Program-made: the position numbers and the translations under genes | Notes under the pieces: model-generated | The model's database searches: none | Told to the model about the DNA's origin: nothing | Seen by the model: only the letters and a program-made list of their open reading frames with translations | Shown: piece after piece, positions 1 to 5,636 of the stretch | Layout: every line of letters starts with the position of its first letter | How positions within the stretch are numbered: position 1 is the first letter of the stretch | DNA from: Candidatus Levyibacteriota bacterium | Lineage (GTDB): Bacteria; Patescibacteriota; Microgenomatia; Levybacterales; UBA12049 | DNA length: 12,347 bases | Reading direction: 5' to 3' | NCBI GenBank assembly: GCA_903872785.1 | Contig: CAIQLZ010000017.1 | Span: forward strand, 1 to 12,347

Positions 1-480
1 AGTTGCGCAACCTGTGTTATCGGTGCCCCTTATACCTGCGGCTGGAACGGCAGTGCCTGTTTAAGCGGCACCAATTCCTGTCCCGGAGGATATACTTCAT
101 GGTATTACGCAAGCTGTTCAGTGAATGCTTGTGCTGTTCCGACAGCTACTCCGACAGTAACTCCTACTTCACTTCCCACCAATACTCCCATCCCGAGCGC
201 AACTTCCACCCCGACCAGAACTCCTACCCCGATTGCAACTTCTACCCCCACTCCCATACCGACTTGTCCTTCTTACACCAGTTGCACAACCTGTATTATC
301 GGCGCTCCTTACACCTGCGGCTGGAACGGCAGTGCCTGTCTAAGCGGCACCAATTCCTGTCCGGGAGGAGCTACATGGTATTACGGAAACTGTTCAACTA
401 ATATCTGTTTTGTGCCAACAGCTACTCCGACTATAACTCCTTCTCCACTTCCCACAAACACTCCCATCCCGACTGCAACC
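1..480 (+). repeat. Tandem repeat, period 279 bp, encoding a Cys-rich module plus Thr-Pro linker
   Basis: The segment starting at base 1 (AGTTGCGCAACC) recurs from 280 (AGTTGCACAACC). Similarity continues through the cysteine module and into the following Thr-Pro linker, with short indels where GYTSWYYAS becomes GATWYYGN. The window starts inside the first copy, so more copies may lie upstream. The period equals 93 codons, so copy-number change keeps the frame. Confidence 0.85.
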
Positions 481-1416
481 CCAACACCTACTTCTGTACT
501 CATTAAATGGGTGGCAACGGGGATTGCCAACTCCATTGCTTATTCTTCTAACGGAATTAATTGGACAGTTTTAGGAACTTCTGTTTTTGGATCCTACGGA
601 TTTGGCGTGGCTTGGAATGGAAATATGTGGGTGGCAGTGGGGGGAGACGGTGTCCCTAACACCCTTGCTTATTCTTATGACGGAATTAACTGGACAGGCT
701 TAGGAACTTCTGTTTTTTCTAGCCGGGGACAGGGCGTGGCTTGGAATGGAAACATGTGGGTGGCAGTGGGATCAACCTATCCATCCATTGATTCCATTGC
801 TTACTCTTATGACGGAATTCACTGGACAAAAGCAGGAGGAGGAGTTTTTTATAACGGCCACGGAACTAACGTTGCTTGGAACGGAAATATGTGGGTGGCA
901 GTGGGAGGGGGAGGAGGAGCCAACACCAACACCCTTGCTTATTCTTCTGACGGAATCAGCTGGACAGGTTTAGGAAAGTCTGTTTTTTCTAGCGACGGAG
1001 AGGGCGTGGCTTGGAATGGAAGCATGTGGGTGGCGGTAGGAGGATATGGCGCCAACACTATTGCTTATTCTTCTAACGGAATCAGCTGGACAGGTTTAGG
1101 AAATTCTATTTTTAAATACTACGGAGATAGCATCGCTTGGAACGGAAACATGTGGGTGGCAACGGGACAAGGCCCCAACACCATTGCTTATTCTTATGAC
1201 GGAATTAACTGGACAGGCTTAGGAACTTCTATTTTTGAATCCTCCGGATGGGGCGTGGCTTGGAATGGAAACATGTGGGTGGCAGTGGGAAATGGCAGCA
1301 GCAACTCCATTACCTATTCTTATGACGGGATTCACTGGACAGGTTTAGGAAATTCTATTTTTGCCGGATATGGTGTAGCTTCTCGTCCTGCTCCGAATCT
1401 TTATCCTCCCAGGTAG
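1..1416 (+). CDS. Secreted surface protein with Cys-rich/Thr-Pro tandem modules and a seven-bladed WVAVG beta-propeller (5' partial)
   Basis: The frame is open from the first base, so the true start lies upstream; the GTG at 121 is internal. It encodes two copies of a cysteine-rich module (complete copy: eight Cys, core CGWNGSAC) separated by Thr-Pro linkers. About seven repeats of 41-46 residues follow, each with an Asp-box-like Y-S-x-D/N-G-I-x-W and a closing strand AWNGNMWVAVG. Repeat starts, taken at the NS/NT-I/L-AY motif, fall near 532, 661, 793, 931, 1057, 1180 and 1306. The last repeat lacks the WVAVG strand, while a lone WVATG strand precedes the first, which is the pattern expected of a propeller closed by its N-terminal strand. 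The protein ends soon afterwards with no membrane anchor or sorting signal. The cysteines and linkers imply export and a surface or extracellular binding role. Ligand and partner are unknown. Asp-box propellers include sialidases, but I see no catalytic signature. Confidence 0.85.
   Translation, partial: SCATCVIGAPYTCGWNGSACLSGTNSCPGGYTSWYYASCSVNACAVPTATPTVTPTSLPTNTPIPSATSTPTRTPTPIATSTPTPIPTCPSYTSCTTCIIGAPYTCGWNGSACLSGTNSCPGGATWYYGNCSTNICFVPTATPTITPSPLPTNTPIPTATPTPTSVLIKWVATGIANSIAYSSNGINWTVLGTSVFGSYGFGVAWNGNMWVAVGGDGVPNTLAYSYDGINWTGLGTSVFSSRGQGVAWNGNMWVAVGSTYPSIDSIAYSYDGIHWTKAGGGVFYNGHGTNVAWNGNMWVAVGGGGGANTNTLAYSSDGISWTGLGKSVFSSDGEGVAWNGSMWVAVGGYGANTIAYSSNGISWTGLGNSIFKYYGDSIAWNGNMWVATGQGPNTIAYSYDGINWTGLGTSIFESSGWGVAWNGNMWVAVGNGSSNSITYSYDGIHWTGLGNSIFAGYGVASRPAPNLYPPR
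532..1416 (+). repeat. Seven imperfect tandem repeats of 123-138 bp encoding propeller blades
   Basis: Successive units start about 129, 132, 138, 126, 123 and 126 bp apart, all multiples of three. They share near-identical DNA such as GCTTGGAATGGAAACATGTGG, which suggests recent amplification or ongoing homogenisation. The seventh unit is truncated after the W-T-G-L-G strand region. Confidence 0.85.
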
Positions 1417-1669
1417 CATTTTAACCGTAGTTTCTATCCGCTTGGGTAATTAAATTACTTATTGTAAGCCGTATGGGTCTGGCACCTTAGTCCCACAACA
1501 ACCCTCTTTAAGCAGAGTCTCACATCACATCAAGGCTAAATGAGACAAATGAGACACAGAAAGGCCATACTGTCTCAAAACATCCTGATGTGATTTGATA
1601 TATTTATAGATTTGTGGAGTTGAATATTGTTATTAAGGTTTCGTAAGGGCTTGTAATATGATTTTATAT
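1417..1669. other. Intergenic stretch with a nested inverted-repeat structure
   Basis: No open frame here looks coding. The notable content lies at 1516-1594. An outer inverted repeat pairs ATCACATCAAGG (1524-1535) with CCTGATGTGAT (1584-1594), with one bulged base. Inside it, TGAGACA occurs at 1541-1547 and 1550-1556 and can pair with TGTCTCA (1571-1577); a further GTCTCA lies at 1517-1522. A short palindrome, GTAATTAAATTAC, lies just after the upstream gene (about 1446-1458). There is no T-run after the large structure, so it is not a standard terminator. It could be a structured RNA, a protein-binding site or a decayed element end. Confidence 0.4.
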
Positions 1670-1902
1670 ATGCCAAAGATAATTCTTGAGACTGGGAATA
1701 TTTCAAATTTTCAATAAATGAAGATGATGATCAAGCTGTTTTGCCAACCATTCTTAAAGCGGCTTCACAAGTTAAGACAATGAGATTTTCAGAGAAAATG
1801 GTTCGTGGGGTTAATGTGAATTTAGGAAATGATAATTGCGTTAAATTAGTGGAAACAGTTACAAAAATTTCATTATACTTTTTTCTTCACCTTAAGCATT
1901 GA
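1670..1902 (+). pseudogene. Small unknown gene broken by a single-base frameshift
   Basis: ATG at 1670 opens a frame reading MPKIILETGNISNF that stops at 1715-1717. The adjacent frame continues directly as SINEDDDQAVLPTILKAA and stays open to a TGA at 1900-1902. Adding one T to the TTTT run at 1708-1711 joins the two into a protein of about 77 residues with a normal amino-acid mix: KAASQVKTMRFSEKMVRG, then VNVNLGNDNCVKLVETVTKI. I do not recognise the family. There is no clear Shine-Dalgarno or promoter immediately upstream. It may be a decayed gene, a sequencing error in a homopolymer, or a phase-variable gene. The last dozen residues (SLYFFLHLKH) look less protein-like than the rest, so the original C-terminus may also be altered. 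Confidence 0.5.
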
Positions 1903-1948
1903 GCAAGCCGCATTCTATACATTTTTTCTGTGAACGTTTATATAGAGA

Positions 1949-3013
1949 CTACTTTCCTGAAATTTTATAACGAACACTTCTTGCAAGACCAAATCTACTA
2001 ATCTTTTTAAGAGTCAAAAGTTTTAACACTGCCTTATTCACTGTTGAACGAGCAACACCTGTCTTATTGGCTATTTCTTGAGGAGTTACTTCAGCTACGC
2101 TTTGAAGATAATTCCAGACAGCCAATTGCTTGCTGGACAATATGGTTTCAATATTTTCAGAGGAAACAAGATTAATGGCTTCTTTTGCTTGAATAAGTAT
2201 AATATCTAAAAAAAAGTTTAACCAATCAATAATATTCTCTTCTTTAGTGCCAAAATTTTTTTGGCTTTTCCTCAAAGCTATATAATAAGCAGGTTTTTTA
2301 TCCTCTATTAGTTTTTCATGAGAAACATAGAGCATATATAAATAACCACTTTTCAAAAGGAATAAGTTTGTTAAAATACGAGAAAGCCTACCATTACCAT
2401 CTTCAAAGGGATGGATATTTAAAAACTCTACTAAAAAATTAGCTATAAGCAAAAGCGGATGATACTTTTTTTCTAAAGCTTGCGTAGTCCATTCCGCAAG
2501 TTCTTGCATATATTTTGGTGTTAAGTAGGCAGGAGTAGTTTTAAATAAAATACCAATTCTTCTGCCTTTTTCATCAATCATTTCAACCTGATTTTCCCTG
2601 CTCTTGTACTTACCTCTATGCAGCCTATCTTTTTCTACATACTTAAGCAGCTCTTGATGGAAGTGTTTTATGGTATTTTCAGAAAATTTAATAGTATCCC
2701 ATGCTTCAAAAACATTCTGCAACAGTTCATAATAACCTCGAACTTCTTGCAGGTCACTATCTGCAAATTTTTGCATCGCAATACCCTGCATTAATTTTTC
2801 TACATTTTCATCAGAAAGCTTTGCACCTTCAATTCGAGTTGAAGCGCCTGTTGATGTAATTAAAACTGATCTTTTAAGTCTGCCTAACAAGTAAGGACTA
2901 AGGTTTACCGAAGCGGACCATTGTCCTTTTAGTTCATCTATGCGGGCGATTTTTGTTACAATTTCAGAAGGAATACTACCTAATCTTTTATCAAATTTTG
3001 TTTGCTTGCTCAT
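1949..3013 (-). CDS. Fic-family protein (probable AMP transferase) with N-terminal inhibitory helix and C-terminal winged helix
   Basis: The 354-residue product carries the full Fic motif HPFEDGNGRLSR at residues 201-212. His201 is the catalytic base and Asp205 the expected Mg-binding position. In this family the usual reaction transfers AMP from ATP to a Ser/Thr/Tyr hydroxyl of a target protein. Residues 58-63, STRIEG, match the inhibitory motif (S/T)xxxE(G/N); its N-terminal position makes this a class II Fic protein, with Glu62 expected to block the active site until relieved. Residues about 285-350 form a winged helix-turn-helix (TPQEIANKTGVARSTVNKAV), so the protein probably also binds DNA. 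The start is supported by AAGAGGT 7 nt upstream of the ATG and by a consensus promoter. It stands alone with no antitoxin partner, as expected for a self-inhibited enzyme. The target is unknown. Confidence 0.95.
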   Translation of the reverse strand: MSKQTKFDKRLGSIPSEIVTKIARIDELKGQWSASVNLSPYLLGRLKRSVLITSTGASTRIEGAKLSDENVEKLMQGIAMQKFADSDLQEVRGYYELLQNVFEAWDTIKFSENTIKHFHQELLKYVEKDRLHRGKYKSRENQVEMIDEKGRRIGILFKTTPAYLTPKYMQELAEWTTQALEKKYHPLLLIANFLVEFLNIHPFEDGNGRLSRILTNLFLLKSGYLYMLYVSHEKLIEDKKPAYYIALRKSQKNFGTKEENIIDWLNFFLDIILIQAKEAINLVSSENIETILSSKQLAVWNYLQSVAEVTPQEIANKTGVARSTVNKAVLKLLTLKKISRFGLARSVRYKISGK

Positions 3014-3039
3014 AAAATACCTCTTATCTTTTAACTAGG

Positions 3040-3072
3040 TTAGATTATATTAGATAGTATTAGATTTGTCAA
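3040..3072 (-). promoter_or_regulatory. fic promoter with three helically phased ATCTAA repeats (candidate operator)
   Basis: On the minus strand, TTGACA (3067-3072), a 17-bp spacer and TATAAT (3044-3049) form a perfect sigma70-type promoter. The expected transcript start is near 3037, leaving a leader of about 24 nt that carries AAGAGGT. Overlapping the spacer and -10 are three direct repeats, TTAGAT on the plus strand at 3040-3045, 3050-3055 and 3060-3065, spaced exactly 10 bp apart (one helical turn). That arrangement suits a repressor bound along one face of the DNA. The winged helix of the Fic protein itself is the obvious candidate binder, but that is inference. Confidence 0.75.
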
Positions 3073-3088
3073 GTTTAGGCTCAATTTG

Positions 3089-3226
3089 GTTCGAACATTC
3101 AATCGGGTACTAGAAATTTGAAGCTAACAAAAAGTTATGCAATTTTTTAGTTACAACTGCAAGATTAGCCCGCTATATCAAGGTATTCGTGATGCTGAGA
3201 ACAACATGTTCTCCCTCAGTGAGCCG
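3089..3226. repeat. Direct repeat copy A (~138 bp) ending in a tRNA 3'-end-like sequence
   Basis: This segment matches 4051-4187 at about 89% identity (roughly 15 differences and one single-base indel by eye). Both copies begin at GTTCGAACATTCAATCGGGT and end at GTGAGCCG, which in copy B is the 3' acceptor end of tRNA-Lys (minus strand). An internal perfect hairpin, GAGAACA-ACA-TGTTCTC (3197-3213), is unchanged between copies. A 54-codon open frame (3137-3301) crosses this copy, but it has no ribosome binding site and the matching frame in copy B only runs antisense through the tRNA, so I do not call it a gene. Confidence 0.85.
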
Positions 3227-3242
3227 TCGGGACCGAATCCCG
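3220..3242 (-). pseudogene. tRNA 3'-end remnant (T-arm-like hairpin plus acceptor 3' strand)
   Basis: Read on the minus strand this gives CGGGATTCGGTCCCG, a hairpin resembling a T arm but with a loop that is too short, followed by ACGGCTCA, close to the GCGGCTCA end of the tRNA-Lys gene at 4181-4253. No D arm or anticodon arm can be folded further upstream, so this is only a fragment. It is what a duplicated attachment site or a decayed tRNA copy would leave. Confidence 0.45.
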
Positions 3243-3368
3243 TACAAATTCTAGCCTCATGGGAACGTCTCAGACAGGCATATCAGGAATCCGTAAAATA
3301 ATTTTACTTTCCAAAAACTCTATAAACCCTCATGTCAATTTTATCTTTTGAATCCATGCAACTACTGC

Positions 3369-3397
3369 TTGACAATTAGTATTAAATACCCTAATAT
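3369..3397 (+). promoter_or_regulatory. Toxin-antitoxin operon promoter, predicted to give a leaderless mRNA
   Basis: TTGACA (3369-3374), a 17-bp spacer and TAATAT (3392-3397) form a strong promoter. The transcript should start at about 3404-3407. That excludes the in-frame ATG at 3398 and favours the ATG at 3407, which would then lie at or within a few bases of the mRNA 5' end. No Shine-Dalgarno is present. Confidence 0.7.
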
Positions 3398-3406
3398 ATG
3401 TACTAT

Positions 3407-3664
3407 ATGTCACAGATTAGATTAAACAAAACACCGGAGCTAGAAGAAGTTATGGCCTTTCTACGAAATAAATATCGCCTATTATCTGAGGCTGAGATTA
3501 TCAAAGTGGCTCTTGCCGAGAAATTTTCAAAAGAAGTAAACATTCCATTTGTAGATGAAGAGACGGAAAAATTGGTAGCAAAAGGCCTTCAGAATATAAA
3601 AGAAGGAAAATATACCGATGTCAGAACTGAAAAAGAGCTTAACGATTATCTTAGAACTATTTAA
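3407..3664 (+). CDS. Type II antitoxin, ribbon-helix-helix-like N-terminus
   Basis: The product has 85 residues if translation starts at 3407; an ATG at 3398 would add three residues but lies upstream of the predicted transcript start. The N-terminal half (MSQIRLNKTPELEEVMAFLR, then two helices to residue 40) resembles a ribbon-helix-helix DNA-binding fold. The C-terminal half (residues 50-85, including NIKEGKYTDVRTEKELNDYL) is the acidic/basic tail expected to wrap around and block the toxin. Eight bases separate its stop from the toxin ATG, the standard antitoxin-first order. It probably represses its own promoter alone or with the toxin. The family assignment rests on size, context and tail pattern rather than a diagnostic motif. 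The small size and the order make an alternative role unlikely. Confidence 0.8.
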   Translation: MSQIRLNKTPELEEVMAFLRNKYRLLSEAEIIKVALAEKFSKEVNIPFVDEETEKLVAKGLQNIKEGKYTDVRTEKELNDYLRTI

Positions 3665-3672
3665 GTGATTGT

Positions 3673-3963
3673 ATGTATGTTCTCCGTTTCCTAGATTCTT
3701 TTAAACCCACTTATAAAGCAATTATAAAAGCAGATCATGAAAAAGAGAAAAGAACAAAAAAAGCCTTAAATCTTTTGAGGCAAGAACCTTTTTATCCTTC
3801 ACTTAAATCGCATAGGGTCAACACGAGAAGTTTTGGGAAACGATGGAGTAGTTGGATTAGCGCAGACATAAGAATCATTTGGGATTTTGATCAAAAAGAA
3901 AAATTGATAATAATTCTTTTTGCAATTGTAACCCATACGGGAACGCACCGGGAATATAAATAA
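3673..3963 (+). CDS. RelE/ParE-superfamily toxin (probable mRNA interferase)
   Basis: This 96-residue basic protein has the RelE/ParE layout. Two N-terminal helices rich in Lys/Glu (residues 11-36) are followed by a sheet containing RWSSWISADIRIIW (57-70), LIIILFAIVTHTG (78-90) and a C-terminal THREYK. In the YafQ/HigB/YoeB-like branch, C-terminal His and Tyr residues and sheet arginines take part in ribosome-dependent mRNA cleavage; His88, His92, Tyr95, Arg67 and Arg93 are the candidates here. The gene begins 8 nt after the antitoxin stop with no Shine-Dalgarno, so its translation is probably coupled to the antitoxin. The pair sits between two tRNA-associated repeats, consistent with an addiction module that stabilises a small mobile segment. 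A gyrase-poisoning ParE activity cannot be excluded from sequence alone. Confidence 0.85.
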   Translation: MYVLRFLDSFKPTYKAIIKADHEKEKRTKKALNLLRQEPFYPSLKSHRVNTRSFGKRWSSWISADIRIIWDFDQKEKLIIILFAIVTHTGTHREYK

Positions 3964-4050
3964 ATTACGATTCCTCGTAGATATTTCGTTTAAGTTTCTA
4001 TTTCAAGAGCAAATATTAATTACATTTCTTTCTAGTCAGCTATGCTGAAA

Positions 4051-4187
4051 GTTCGAACATTCAATCGGGTATTAAGAATTTGAAGCTGAGGGAAAGTTAT
4101 GCCCTATTTAGTTATAATTGCAAGATTAGCCCGCTATATCAAGGTATTCATGATGCTGAGAACAACATGTTCTCCCTCGGTGAGCCG
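4051..4187. repeat. Direct repeat copy B, overlapping the 3' end of tRNA-Lys
   Basis: This is the counterpart of 3089-3226. On the minus strand it covers the last seven bases of tRNA-Lys and about 130 bp downstream. The hairpin GAGAACA-ACA-TGTTCTC (4158-4174) lies seven bases past the tRNA 3' end. It lacks a following T-run on the minus strand, so it is not a classical terminator, but it could be a processing or transcript-end structure. The two copies together bracket the toxin-antitoxin operon. The 87 bp between the toxin stop and this copy show nothing recognisable. Confidence 0.85.
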
Positions 4188-4253
4188 CCCGGGAATCGGA
4201 CCCGGAACCTATTCCTTAAGAGGGAATTGCTCTACCAATTGAGCTAGCGACCC
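4181..4253 (-). tRNA. tRNA-Lys (anticodon CTT)
   Basis: The 73-nt gene folds into a complete cloverleaf. The acceptor GGGTCGC pairs with GCGGCTC (two G-T wobbles). The D stem is GCTC/GAGC, the anticodon stem ATTCC/GGAAT with loop CTCTTAA (anticodon CTT, reading AAG), the variable loop AGGTT, and the T stem CCGGG/CCCGG. The discriminator is A, followed by CCG rather than an encoded CCA, so CCA must be added after transcription. A promoter lies at 4275-4303. Confidence 0.97.
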
Positions 4254-4274
4254 GCTCGAACGTAAACCCAAAAC

Positions 4275-4303
4275 AGTATACTATACGCAATTCTCCGAAG
4301 CAA
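4275..4303 (-). promoter_or_regulatory. tRNA-Lys promoter
   Basis: On the minus strand, TTGCTT (4298-4303), a 17-bp spacer and TATACT (4275-4280). The expected start near 4268 gives a short 5' leader of about 15 nt before the tRNA. Confidence 0.6.
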
Positions 4304-4349
4304 TAAAACTACAATATTTTCACCCTAAAGATGAAAAAGCTATAGGTAA

Positions 4350-4781
4350 TTATTTATAGTAAGATTTGATCTGATATAAAATATAGTATCCGATCAGAAC
4401 TCCTAATATAGAATTCAGTACAGAGAAAACATTAAGAGTAACAATGGAACTTATTAAGCTAAGCATTAGGCTATAGAACATTAAATTCCAACCCCTTATT
4501 TTTCTGCCCCTGAGAGGCGAGAAAGCCAAAAGTTCGATTACTCCCTGAACTAATAATATTATTAGTGAAATAAATACTGTAACTGCGTATCCGTGCAGCC
4601 CCACAATGACTGCAAAAGGCGACATAAGCGAAAGCACCCCGGCTGATATCGCTAAAGCACCGAATATCAGAGCTAACCACGGAGATACCGAGACAATAAA
4701 ATTATTTAGTCCTTTGGGAAATTTCGGCAGCTTAACGTAATACTTATCAAGCGTTTTTTTTAAATCGTTTAAATAATTCAT
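4350..4781 (-). CDS. Small integral membrane protein, four predicted helices
   Basis: The 143-residue product has a basic amphipathic N-terminus (residues 1-30, LPKFPKGLNNFIVSVSPW) and then about four hydrophobic segments near 34-53, 65-88, 100-122 and 124-138. No signal peptide or catalytic motif is visible. The protein resembles small hypothetical membrane proteins with an LPK-LPKG-PWLALI-F-G start that I associate with CPR genomes; the function is unknown. The start is firm: AAGGGGGTGA (ending about 5 nt before the ATG) is the strongest Shine-Dalgarno in the window, and a promoter sits at 4829-4857. It is transcribed divergently from the surface-protein cassette, and the 153-bp gap holds both promoters. 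Confidence 0.85.
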   Translation of the reverse strand: MNYLNDLKKTLDKYYVKLPKFPKGLNNFIVSVSPWLALIFGALAISAGVLSLMSPFAVIVGLHGYAVTVFISLIILLVQGVIELLAFSPLRGRKIRGWNLMFYSLMLSLISSIVTLNVFSVLNSILGVLIGYYILYQIKSYYK

Positions 4782-4828
4782 GTTTCACCCCCTTTCTTCC
4801 TTAATTCCTAGGAACCCGGATATTGATA

Positions 4829-4857
4829 ATACTATCCTGTGCTAAATTAAAAATCAA
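4829..4857 (-). promoter_or_regulatory. Promoter of the small membrane protein gene
   Basis: On the minus strand, TTGATT (4852-4857), a 17-bp spacer and TAGTAT (4829-4834). The start should be near 4822, giving a leader of about 40 nt that contains the strong Shine-Dalgarno at 4786-4792. Confidence 0.6.
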
Positions 4858-4898
4858 GACTCAATAATTTAAAAAGAGGAATAAAAACAAAATAGCTA

Positions 4899-4927
4899 TT
4901 GCATTTTATATTTTAATATGCTACTTT
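4899..4927 (+). promoter_or_regulatory. Promoter of the surface-protein/sortase cassette, possibly leaderless
   Basis: TTGCAT (4899-4904), a 17-bp spacer and TACTTT (4922-4927) end 7 nt before the ATG at 4935, which places the transcript start at or next to the start codon. An alternative -10, TAATAT at 4914-4919, would leave a leader of about 10 nt; it has no good -35. In both cases no Shine-Dalgarno precedes the gene. Confidence 0.45.
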
Positions 4928-4934
4928 TAATCAA

Positions 4935-5594
4935 ATGAACAAGAATATAGTAATCGTTTTAATAATTTTGGTTTTTATTGCTGTTGGAAGTTATTTGTTT
5001 ATGAATAAATCTCAGCCTTCTAAAAATCAAGGCGCAGTTACTTCTCAAAATAAGAATTCAACTTCCTCGCCTCAAACAATACAGGGAACGCTAAAAAGCT
5101 TAATTACAAGCGGAAAATCACAAAAGTGCACTTATTCCAATAAACTTAAGGAAACAACCGTAGAAGGAACATTCTATGTTGCCGGCGGCAAACTAAGGGG
5201 AGACTTTACCACAACTTCTGCTCAAACTAAAATGAACGGACACATGATTGTTCATAATGGATACTCATATATATGGAGCGATTTAAGTAAGCAAGGAATT
5301 AAAATGGCCATTAACCAGGAACAACTTGCTCCCTCAACTCCCCCCGTGAATACAAAAACTCAAATGCCGGACATTAACCAATCATATTCCTATACCTGTC
5401 AGGGATGGAGCGGGGATAGCGCAATATTTGTTCCCCCAGCTACTATTACCTTTTCAACACTGGCATTGCCTTCCGTTCAACCAACCGGCACTGCTACGGG
5501 CGTAAACACAAATTCAGCTGCCTGCTCTGCTTGTGACAGAATTCCTGCGGGATCAACAAGAGACGCCTGCAAAACTCAACTTAATTGTCAGTAA
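4935..5594 (+). CDS. Membrane-anchored extracellular protein with Cys-rich tail, unknown function
   Basis: The 219-residue product begins with a signal anchor (hydrophobic residues 5-23 after MNKN) and continues outside the membrane with a Ser/Gln/Asn-rich stalk to about residue 48. The folded domain (about 50-175) contains KCTYSNK, VEGTFYVAGGKLRGDF, HMIVHNGYSYIWSD and QGIKMAI, a beta-rich pattern; Cys65 and Cys155 may be disulfide-bonded. The tail CSACDRIPAGSTRDACKTQLNC (Cys197, 200, 212, 218) resembles a C-terminal motif I associate with CPR surface proteins. The VYVAGxxxRGDF core suggests a LolA/LppX-like or similar carrier fold, but that is only a guess. It is the first gene of a three-gene, same-strand cassette that ends in a sortase, and a 42-bp gap separates it from the next gene. 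Confidence 0.8.
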   Translation: MNKNIVIVLIILVFIAVGSYLFMNKSQPSKNQGAVTSQNKNSTSSPQTIQGTLKSLITSGKSQKCTYSNKLKETTVEGTFYVAGGKLRGDFTTTSAQTKMNGHMIVHNGYSYIWSDLSKQGIKMAINQEQLAPSTPPVNTKTQMPDINQSYSYTCQGWSGDSAIFVPPATITFSTLALPSVQPTGTATGVNTNSAACSACDRIPAGSTRDACKTQLNCQ

Positions 5595-5636
5595 ATAAAA
5601 TCAGTATTTTGCTTCTAGAATTCGGTCGTAAGCTGA

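Noticed and set aside
121..123. GTG as the start of the propeller gene
   Set aside because: The same frame is open to base 1 and encodes another copy of the Cys module, so the GTG is an internal Val.
3..401. A 132-codon plus-strand open frame over the start of the window
   Set aside because: It is a shadow of the Cys-rich/Thr-Pro repeats; the frame from base 1 gives the repeated module and runs on into the propeller.
1861..1948. Terminator for fic
   Set aside because: No GC-rich hairpin followed by a T-run on the minus strand after the stop codon.
3028..3075. TTAGAT repeats as a CRISPR-like or iteron array
   Set aside because: Only three 6-bp units inside a promoter; far too short for CRISPR, and no replication gene nearby to suggest iterons.
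3137..3301. 54-codon plus-strand open frame (MQFFSYNCKI...)
   Set aside because: No Shine-Dalgarno or promoter, and most of it lies in the direct repeat, where the equivalent frame in copy B reads antisense through tRNA-Lys. The tail beyond the repeat (QILASWERLRQAYQESVK) looks somewhat protein-like, so a fused fragment is not fully excluded.
4099..4245. Plus-strand open frame starting MPYLVIIARLARYIK
   Set aside because: It runs antisense through the tRNA-Lys gene, a classic spurious translation.
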